64,000 bases of DNA from Lethocerus indicus (taxonomy: Eukaryota > Arthropoda > Insecta > Hemiptera > Belostomatidae), in the NCBI GenBank assembly GCA_019843655.1, contig JACDQD010000007.1, forward strand, positions 28,548,816-28,612,815. Direction: 5' to 3'. A model generated the notes under the pieces. It ran no database searches and had not been told where the DNA came from. It was given only the letters and a program-made list of their open reading frames with translations. The position numbers and the translations under genes were made by a program. Shown here piece after piece: positions 55,914-64,000 of the stretch (positions are counted from its first letter, which is position 1; each line of letters opens with the position of its first letter).

Positions 55914-57492
55914 GGTAGCAGATGGAAAACTCGCGGTAAGGGCCTCTTTCTTCCAGCGTCCCCAGGAACGAATCGGTCGAGAATCAAATGTCGATGAACC
56001 GTTCACCGGGGTATTGAGAACATTACTCTCGCATATATACCGATGAAGAGCATCGAAAAAGTAATTTTTTCTCGAAAAAAACTCGTGTTTTCGATGTTTT
56101 TAAAAACGGTTTTCTTCCGAAACACGCTGTCGTGGGCATTTCTGAAACAGTTGTCTTGTTGAAAAAGAAAAATGAGAAGCGTTTCACTTTCTTGCGCCGC
56201 TTGGAAAAGTGACGACCGGTCCAGCGAAAGAGCGAACCAGCGAGAGAACTACACGAAATCTACGGTAAAAATATCCTTTTATATAAATATCGGTAACAAG
56301 TCGGCGGTGTTTCGTCGATACCGAACGCTATTGAAAGAAAAGGTGAATTTCCGCTTTGCTTTCTTCCACCCGAGAATAGTTCCCATTTTGTCCATTTGTG
56401 TCGCTAACTTCTGGTTGTTTCTTAGGACCGCTTCCGTCCACAGAATTCTGTCAGCGTGTGTCCGTTGCCGAAACGGAATCCACGCCGTCCGAAACGGCGT
56501 TGCCGAATAAAAATTGGCGCGCGATGCCCACAAACGATTGGCCGGCAAAACGCTGTACGGAGACGTCACTGTACAGGAGAGAACGGTGTGCGAGCGACAC
56601 GGATATCGGAAAAAGGTTTATTCTTTTTCGAGACAGCGCTCCGGATAAACACTCAAAAATGTCTATTTAAACACTGGTACTGATTAAAAAACTCGGGATG
56701 ATTTTCAGCAGCGACTTCGCCGACCTCAACTTCGCCCAACCCAATCGAGCCAATCCTCTGGATCGATTTTTTGGAACAAAAATTTTCCATTTTTTATCTA
56801 CCAATCACCAATATGGGCACTTAACAAGATTCATTCAGACTTTGCGTGACGGTTTAACGCGCTATTTTTTAACAATATAAAACATTCCGGGAGTAACAGA
56901 CTAGAAATCTACAGGAAGGATTTTTGCCCTTTCCTCCTACAGAAAAAATCCTGGTACAGTTTAACTCCTGCCAACCGCGGTCCATCCAAGGTACGAATTT
57001 CTTATTTATAATCTCGATTAGCGTTTGAAATATTGAATATTTTTTCTACGAATTTTCTAAGAGTGATTGTCAAATTCGGATTACGTAGTCGTTTTTACTT
57101 CTGACCAAGTATCCCAGGATTATGGCAGTTCTGGGTCCGAGGTGATCTGTACGAGAGCTCTGTCTTTTACTCCCCGATTCCAAGAGCTTTCAATTGGAAA
57201 TTATTCCTTCGATTTTGCACAACGTTGCCTTCTTCCAGTGCCGTCCTGTTGGCACCGAACGAGAGTGACCGTTGTTCGTTGGCCAAAAAAAAACTGCAAC
57301 GGTATTTCCTCCACTCCTCCGGTACGGCTCTTCTTCGCAAGACGATGGACAACAACAAAATACAGATACCAAAAAAATGTATCCTTCGAATATACTCAGG
57401 AGAGGATATGGGGAAAGTTGAAATTATAAAGACCCGAGAACGTACACTCGAGGCACTGGGGACGGTATACAACCGGTCGCCAATAATATTAT
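55521..57492. other. no gene recognised
   Basis: Contains (TA)n runs, a foldback scrap at 56208-56265 and several overlapping frames of 90-130 codons (56170-56680, 57067-57560) that match no family I know. Confidence 0.35.
55855..55910 (+). repeat. (TA)n microsatellite
   Basis: 28 AT units. A shorter run lies at 55577-55594. Confidence 0.9.
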
Positions 57493-57707
57493 TAGGTGTA
57501 CCTAAAAGTAATCGACAATTTGATAAGATGTATTTTGGTCTTGAGGAGTTCTTCAAGAGGTGAATCGAAAATTTGCCGGAAAAGCGGCAGAAAGTTGTCG
57601 ATAATATCGGTGAATATACAGTAGATCAATAATTAAAGTTTCATTTTCAGCAAAATAAAATGAATTCCAAAGTCAAAATGTCGATTATTTTTGGGTACCC
57701 CTAATAC
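57493..57707 (+). mobile_element. mariner-derived MITE, copy 9
   Basis: TTAGGTGTACCTAAAAGTAATCGAC to TCGATTATTTTTGGGTACCCCTAATA. The + strand reads FDKMYFGLEEFFKR, stop, IENLPEKRQKVVDNIGEY. This corresponds to the typical mariner ending (RGI..LP.RW.KV....GEY). Confidence 0.8.
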
Positions 57708-58057
57708 TTGCATAATACGTTTTTCAAAATTTTTTGAAAGCTAAAATAGTTGTTTTACACAAGCGTTGAAGAAGAAATACTTTTCGGACGGGATGAAAAA
57801 CTTGTGTACCTCCCTAAATGGGGATTACATTGAAAGATTAATTATAAATAAAATAAATATAATATATAGGTTACAATGTCGGCAGCGGTTCCGCGGTAAC
57901 AAACTAGTCCTAATCCCGAGGGCACTAACGAGACCTCAACTCCACGTGTATCCTTAAGATCAACTCTTCAGTCGGACCCTGATGATGGATGGAACCGAAA
58001 GGGCGCCCAGAAGGAGAGGGTAAAAACCCACATAATTGGAGCGGGTTTTTTCCTAAT

Positions 58058-58258
58058 ATTAGGGGTACCCAAAAGTAGTCGACATTTTGACTTTGGAATT
58101 CATTTTATTTTGCTAAAAGAGAAACTTTAATTATTAATCTACTATATATATTCACCGATATTATCGTCAACAACTCTCCGGCCACTTTTCCGGCAAATTT
58201 CCGATTCCCCTCTCCTGAGGAACTCCTCAAGATCGAAATACATCTTATCAAATTACTC
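58058..58258 (-). mobile_element. mariner-derived MITE, copy 10, right end lost
   Basis: ATTAGGGGTACCCAAAAGTAGTCGACA to CATCTTATCAAATTACTC. A short direct repeat (GGGCGCCCAGAAGGAGAGGGTAAAA) flanks it at 58000 and 58355. Confidence 0.7.
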
Positions 58259-58407
58259 AAATAATTAATCAAAATAATACCGAGGGTACTAACGAGACCT
58301 CAACTCCATATCCATAAGACGAATATCCATAAGATCAACTCTTCAGGCGGACCGAGAGGCCGCCCAGAAGGAGAGGGTAAAACCCACATAATTGTTTTCC
58401 AAATATT

Positions 58408-58602
58408 AGAGTACCCAAAAGTAATCGACATTTTGACTTTGGACTTGATTTTATTTTGCTAAACAAGAAACTTTAATTATTAATCTACTATATATATTCA
58501 CCGATATTGTCGACAACCCTCCGGCCAATTTTCCGGCAAATTTTCGATTCCCTCTTGAACTTGACTCCTGAAGACCAGAATACATCTTATCGAACCTAAT
58601 AC
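58408..58602 (-). mobile_element. mariner-derived MITE, copy 11
   Basis: ATTAGAGTACCCAAAAGTAATCGACA to ATACATCTTATCGAACCTAATAC, with a degraded right end. Confidence 0.65.
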
Positions 58603-59411
58603 ATGAAAAATCCCGGAACATCTGGAGGTATCAAGCCTCGGCCCGACCGATACTCTTCCCGCGACGTCGGGCGATCTTACCGGAAGCCGTCTTCATAACT
58701 TCGGTGAATAAATTTCGTTCCGTTGGCGGAGTGAGCGCGGTCCAGAAACCCAGAATGTGTAAAATGTGGCGCTAGGACGACGCCGCCGCCGCCGCCGCCG
58801 GTGCCGGGTGCCCGATTTGGAACGGCCTTCTTAAGAAACCGGGGGGGCCCGGTTCGAGTTTTCGGCCGAACCGGGTCACCGGCCGACCGGCCACTCCAGC
58901 CCCAATCCCTCCGTCGCTGTTCATCGCCGACAGTGAATTTTGTCTTTTTCCAACAATCTACCGGTTTACGGTTGACAAAAGGGTGTCACGAAAATGACGC
59001 GGGGTTCCCACAACTGAAAGGGCGCACGAAAGGACGACGCTGCTCTACAGACTGAGGAGTGAAAAACGGCATCGAAGACGGAGCTCACGACGAGATCACA
59101 AAAATGAATTTTCGAAGCGCTTCGAGTCCGGTGGAGATTACTTTGAAGGGGACAAAATAGATATTCGTAAATGAATAAATAATTTTTGATAAAACCCAAA
59201 ATTCGCGATACTTTTTGAACGGATCTCGTACTCTGTCAATATGCGGTCCCCAGGTGAGATACAGCGTATCTGGACGTCAATTTGTTGGCTACAGTAAGTT
59301 TTAAGGTCCTTTTCATTAATAGAGGTCTATCAACAGTCCAAATTTCCGTTTTAAATCTGTCTCTTTTCAGACGGGTATGAGGATTCTGCGGTCAGCCTAG
59401 TGTCTATATAA
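58603..59411. other. GC-rich stretch, no gene recognised
   Basis: (GCC)n at 58780-58800 and a Gly/Arg-rich short frame; then a LINE scrap. Confidence 0.4.
59240..59405 (-). pseudogene. degenerate jockey-like LINE fragment
   Basis: Minus strand resembles the KKRLKQKIGTLK-type region of the 36-kb copy, with shared GTCAGTTTGTTG/GGTCAATTTC landmarks. Related scraps lie at 3240-3295 (+), 5575-5650 (-) and 53585-53660 (-). Confidence 0.4.
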
Positions 59412-59812
59412 AGGGTGTCGCGAAATTAACTCAAGATTTGAATTCGCCAAAATTCCATCCAGTAAAGTCGGCAACCCTATTCAAAAAAAACCATTCGACA
59501 GCCGATAGTTTAGGGTCAGTAGAAATGGAGTCGTCACCGTCGAGGTGAAAATGCGCTTCGTCGCTAAAAATGATTTTTTTCGAAAAATCCGCATCCACTT
59601 GAACAGTTGACGAAGTTAAATCACTATTCAGAACTTTCATTATTATTGAAATATTGTTCAACAAAGAAAACGCGTTGTTCTATCGCGTAACGCCCCATTT
59701 CTACTGACCCTAAACTATCGGCTGTCAAATGGCTGTTTTATTCAATAGGGATGACGACTTTACTGCAAGAATGGTGGCGAATTCAAATCTCGCGTCAATT
59801 TCGGGACACCCT
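59412..59812 (-). mobile_element. deleted Tc1/IS630-type element, copy 5, retaining DDE fragment
   Basis: Longest copy. On the minus strand it encodes NSDLTSSTVQVDADFSKK followed by IIFSDEAHFHLDG. The D of SDEAHF is the second catalytic aspartate of the DDE transposase in this family. After G the frame jumps to C-terminal sequence (TDPKLSAVEW), so the N-terminus, the first catalytic D and the third catalytic residue are absent. Non-functional remnant. Confidence 0.8.
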
Positions 59813-59834
59813 TTACAATTGCGAGTAGTTTAGT

Positions 59835-60035
59835 GTCTATTCGCCAGACCGGTTTCGGCCGCTGGCCATCATCAGTAGCGGTCACTTTTGGCACTTTGGA
59901 CGTTTTTTGGGGCATCCCCACCGTGCACTGTGCCACTGTCACTTTTGTCCTGAAGATGGCGAACAGCCGAAACCGGTCTAGCGAAAGACCAAACCGGCGA
60001 GAGGAGACAGAAAACACGCGAAATCTACGGTCGAA
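59835..60035 (+). mobile_element. foldback fragment
   Basis: TTCGCCAGACCGGTTTCGG to CGCGAAATCTACGGTCG. The motif at 59950-59983 keeps GGC-GAACA-GCC, GAAA, CCGG, TC and TAGC, but GCTA is replaced by GTCC. Confidence 0.65.
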
Positions 60036-60197
60036 TTGTGAAATTTTTATTTCTTCGTCGATCGTTTCAAGATTGCTGCCTAATATATTTCACAGAGAGT
60101 ACCGGATGGTTCGAAACGGCGTGAAATGCAACTAACGGTGGAATACGCAATGACTTAGTTGCCGGCCCATATAGTATCACTGTTATGACAAAATTTT

Positions 60198-60332
60198 TGT
60201 AGGTTCGTGATGTTTCTGTCTCCTCTCGCTGGTTTGGTTAGACCGGTTTCGGCCGCTCGCCATCTTCAGTAGCGCTGTGTCAGTCACTGTCAGCACTTTG
60301 GATGTTTTTTCCTACAGTATTCCAACCCTAAC
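60198..60332. mobile_element. foldback fragment
   Basis: TGTAGGTTCGTGATGTTTCTG to GCACTTTGGATGTTTTTTCC and a scrap of CTACAGTATTCCAACCC. Confidence 0.6.
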
Positions 60333-60741
60333 GACAAAATTTTTATTATAACCCGCAAACCATCCTTCCGGATTATACTGCCTAACTCAACTAGCAAATT
60401 ACCGGCAACAGAAGGAGCCGATGTTCCTCCACTGTGGGGGTTGTCACGGGCACGAACGGAAAGGTGAAAGTGTATACAGAGAGGAGAGAGAGAGAAAATT
60501 CGTTCCGCAGTAAGAAGAATGAAAAAAAAGGAAGAGAAACGACTAAAGTGTAGAGGGAAAGACTGCCAGTGAAAACTAGGTAGGGGACAGTTCATTGTTG
60601 GGCACGTAGACATTGTTCGGACACCTCGTTCCTTCTTCAGAAGAACTATAGTCGGGTCACTCTCCGGGGCTCAATCCTTTCATTTTTGTGGCTGGCAAAC
60701 GGAAAACAGAACCGACCGTTTATGGCACATTTTCAGCTGTA

Positions 60742-61283
60742 CAGAGGGGTCCAAAAAAATGTATCCACCGTTTAAAAGTCCATAACTTGCAAACTAATTG
60801 ACACGGAGTTGTCTCATTTATGGTAGTGTTATAGTGTTGTAGTTGCGGCAATAGCGCCATACAAGCGTTGTATTGCGTCGTTCTGTTTTGTGTCGGATGA
60901 CAGTGGCCGGATAGTCAGTGTTCTGTTGTGTCAGTTCTACCTTGTGCTAGTCGAGTAAACGTGGCTGGCGCAAGGCTTACATTCGATGGAAGGAAAAGTC
61001 AGTTTCGAAGTGGTATTTTAAGTACGAAAACATTAAAATGAGTATCGAACAGAGCCAATATCCGACTGAACACGTTGTGCAGTCAGCAGTTGGTGCTGCA
61101 GTTGGGCGGCATCGTCTGTGTCTGTGGATAATAATGGTGACCATTTCGAACACCTACAGTGTAATGATATCTTCAAGTTGGACTTTAAGCTACACTTTCA
61201 CCAAAAATGAGAGACAACTCCGTCAATTAGTTTGCAAGTTACGGACTGTTAAACGGTGGATACATTTTTTTGGACCCCTCTGT
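60742..61283 (+). mobile_element. deleted IS630/mariner element, copy C
   Basis: Almost the same as copy B in length, ends and interior (NEYRTEPISD, then NNGDHFEHLQ), with TA flanks. Two similar 542-bp copies suggest amplification as a MITE. Confidence 0.85.
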
Positions 61284-61784
61284 ATTTAACCCATTGAATT
61301 TGCATAAAATTTACTTATTACGATGGATTATTATCAAATATTACCTCTAGATATGTTTTTAAAAATCAGTCTGTCAAATATTTTGTTTTTTAAATCGAGT
61401 CCCATTTAGGGGGTTTAGGGCACTACAGAGTTGAACCGACACACCTTGCTCTTTGCACAAAACTGCACCAAAAAAATGTAAATAAATATTTCTTTTAACA
61501 GCTTGACACAGTCAAATATGTAACAGACAGGATGTAGAGAGCGAATTCACTGAAACATCCACTGTGAAGGTATACAAAGAACTGAAAATGGAGGTGAATT
61601 TCTAACTACATTATCTGAGACTTTTTGAAACTCACGCCTCTCAATATCTCCTTATCTAATGCTAGGGGTTGAAAGAGATAACCTGGGACAATGCAGTGTC
61701 ACACATACTAGTATTAGGACCAAGAGTAAGGGGGCGTGAATGGAACTTGATGAACCGATATTTTGCGACTTCCTCAACTGTTTA
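61284..61784. other. no gene recognised
   Basis: AT-rich unique sequence. Confidence 0.4.
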
Positions 61785-61970
61785 ACATACCCGTTTTTGC
61801 GGTCGGCGAGGGGTCGGAATACAGTAGATTTCGTGTACTTCTCGCCGGTTCGATCTTTTTCGCTAGACCGGTTTAGGGCCGCTCGCCCCGTCCTCTCGCC
61901 GACAGTGACTAACACCTGAAGACGGGGAGAGCGGCCCGAAACCGGTCTAGCCGTAAAAAAACCGAACCAG
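61785..61970. mobile_element. foldback fragment
   Basis: ACATACCCGTTTTTGCGGTCGG to GAAACCGGTCTAGCCG, eroded in both arms. Confidence 0.55.
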
Positions 61971-61974
61971 TATG

Positions 61975-63704
61975 GATGAATTCTCGGATAAAATATGGTA
62001 AAGTATAGACAGGGGGGAACGGTGAGAACATTGCTAGCGGAAGACGGCGGTACGTGTCCTTGATATTGAAGTGTCCGTGTACTCTCTCCGTCTCCAGGAG
62101 CGTGTCCTGTTGCGAGTCTTCACGCTACGTTCTACGGGACCGAAGGACGTGACCGAGACCGAAACCGTCTTCCATTGGGATAGGTCAGATCTCACCCATT
62201 CGAGCATTCTAATACTCGGGTTTTCATTGTTAAATCTACCGATTATCGTATCAATATTGTACAAACAATTCACAAGTAGACTCTATCATAATAATCAGGT
62301 ATATGAGTGTAGAAAGGCCCGAAGGTCGGAATGCATTTACGAATCATTATTTGTATATCCCTATTCTCGATTGTATTAATAGAAAAATAAAGTTATTTGT
62401 ATCTTGTAACATCAGCATTCGGTCGTTTGTAGCAGTTTGTATGTATTAAACCAATTTCGATTGTAAGCGTATTTTTTAAAATACCTTCGGCGGTCCTATA
62501 CCATGATACGTCATCCCTCGAAACGCCTGCATTTAACTCCTTCCCCGTTGCAGTGAAATGGATATAATGACGATGAAATAAATAAGGAAACACTCTTAAA
62601 GTAGGCCAATAATAACAGTGCAGTGTGGGTGCCCGAAAAACATCCAAAGTGGATGTTTTGGAGGAATTTCGGAGATAGTAGTTTCAATTTTCGCGACGGA
62701 CCGGTAAAATTTCGGGAGAATAATTTTGTACATTAAATTACTTTGAGTATTTTCGGGCGCTTAAAGTCGGCGGGTCGTAAAGGGCGGAGAGTTTTTTTTT
62801 GCTCCACTGTAGTGAGGAGGATTTTTTCCTAACTAGCACAAAAGGTCGGCATCAAAGTGTTTTTATTGTAAGGGAGGAAGTTCAGCCCGCTTTATGGTCC
62901 CATTGTATTTTAATTTTCGGTTAACCCATCCATCCGTTCAACATTCCTTTTTACTGTGTACGTCTGCAGTGTAAATTAACTGTAAACTCTTATTGCGAAC
63001 GGGAAAAAAAAACCTCTCGCTTCGTGTGAAAATAGGACACGTTCTCTTCTGTACATTCTTCGGAACTAACGCTAAGTTTACTTTGTGACATAACCCAGAT
63101 TATTTCGAAACCTGTTGTCCGGTCTGTGAGGGTTTTGAATACTGTCTTCTTCTCTGTCTTCTTACAGCTGTAGTCCGGTTTTGGGCTGTCCGCCGCCTTC
63201 GGTAGCGACTCGTTGTCACATTTTAAAGTTCAAGTCACGCCAATCGAAAGCGGTACGGGATTCACGAATTTTCCCACCATCTCCTTCAAAGCTAACCCCC
63301 GTGACATGAAATACGATAAATACAAGAGAAACGTGGAAGTAAAACATGCATTGTTGGTAGGCAAGACTAGAAACAATACCGAGGATACTACAATTTATAA
63401 AAAGGATAACTTCTCAGGTTTTTTCTTGTTATTGTAAAATGAAAATTGCTATTGTGAAAAGATTTTTCTACGTTTCTTCCGATAAAGAAGCCGCCCTAGT
63501 GATGGCACTCTTGACCGTGTATCCTGAGGCTGATCTTCTGATAACGGAGGAGAGGGATTCGACGGGTGAATAAGGACGAAGAGTGAAACTGAATGAAACT
63601 TCGTGAACAGGGGGATTAATTCATTCGACCGTCGTTAAGTTCAGGTCACGGTGAACTATACGGAAAGTGGGTCGCAATTTCGCCTTCGAAGCGGTGGTCT
63701 TAAG
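61975..63704. other. no gene recognised; two dispersed-repeat scraps
   Basis: 62213-62330 matches 10515-10625. 62615-62660 holds GGGTGCCCGAAAAACATCCAAAGTGG from a foldback. 63120-63210 is an eroded foldback arm. The frame at 63213-63437 has no known motif. Confidence 0.4.
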
Positions 63705-63998
63705 GAGTACCGTAGATTTCGTGTGTTTCTGTCTCCCTCTCGCCGGTTCCCCCTTCTGCTAGACCGGTTTCGGCCGCTCGCCATCTTCAGTACAAGCGAC
63801 AGCGACACAGTGCGGTGGGGATGGCCAAAAAACGTCCGAAGTGGCAAAAGTGACTAACACACAGCGCTACTGAAGACGGCGAGCGGCCGAAACCGGTCTA
63901 GCAGAAGAGCGAACCGGCGAGAGAGGAGACAGAGACACACGAAATCTACGGTATTCCAACCCCTCGCGGAACACAAAACAGTTATTTTAAACCTGTCT
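63705..63998 (+). mobile_element. foldback retroelement at the window end
   Basis: CCGTAGATTTCGTGTGTTTCTG to AACACAAAACAGTTATTTTAAA. Intact-looking + motif at 63866-63902 with linker C in place of T. Confidence 0.7.
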
Positions 63999-64000
63999 TA

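Noticed and set aside
56427..56620. Cys/Arg-rich second exon joined to the signal-peptide exon at 50701
   Set aside because: Phase and an AG acceptor fit, but all three frames are open here, no donor is clear, and 5.7 kb of repeats intervene.

Overview
The window is nuclear DNA from an animal, most likely an arthropod or another invertebrate. This rests on one intron-rich gene for a conserved nuclear-pore WD protein, set in a dense mixture of mariner/Tc1-IS630, jockey-like LINE and Penelope-like remnants, with many AT and CT microsatellites. I see no rRNA, CRISPR array or convincing tRNA, and the species cannot be named from sequence alone.

The only well-supported host gene is a complete aladin (AAAS) orthologue on the + strand, 26999-35531. 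Ten coding exons with matching splice phases give 515 residues. Residues about 130-470 hold WD40-like blades. The gene ends in two AATAAA signals. A 17-residue signal-peptide-like exon followed by GTGAGT at 50701-50751 is the only other host-exon candidate and is weak.

Region by region: 1-26 kb is repeats. These include a mariner MITE with a nested retroelement (1178-1736), a 160-bp tandem repeat (1964-2330), blocks of a GCGGTTTTTAGG minisatellite (11.4-15.9 kb), deleted IS630 and mariner elements, and clusters of a foldback retroelement. 27-35.5 kb is aladin, with foldback-family copies or fragments in introns 1, 4, 5, 6, 7 and 9. 35.7-50 kb holds a tail-to-tail LINE, several minisatellites, a local duplication and more foldback copies. 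50-64 kb is dominated by mariner MITEs (at least six between 53 and 59 kb) and IS630 derivatives.

The most interesting system is the foldback family, with more than 40 copies or fragments. Complete copies are about 200-430 bp asymmetric inverted repeats flanked by 12-14 bp target-site duplications. Two longer copies carry, upstream of the same 3' arm, the tail of a GIY-YIG/reverse-transcriptase type ORF, which points to a Penelope-like parent. Every good arm contains CTGAAGA - GGC/GCC hairpin - GAAA - CCGG - TC - TAGC preceded by GCTA. This fits a type I hammerhead ribozyme with a self-complementary, dimer-type helix III. Two further hammerhead-like motifs of the CTGATGA...GAAAC-GTC form lie at 16.0 and 54.4 kb. 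Palindromic copies carry the motif on both strands, and three good copies lie in sense orientation inside aladin introns.
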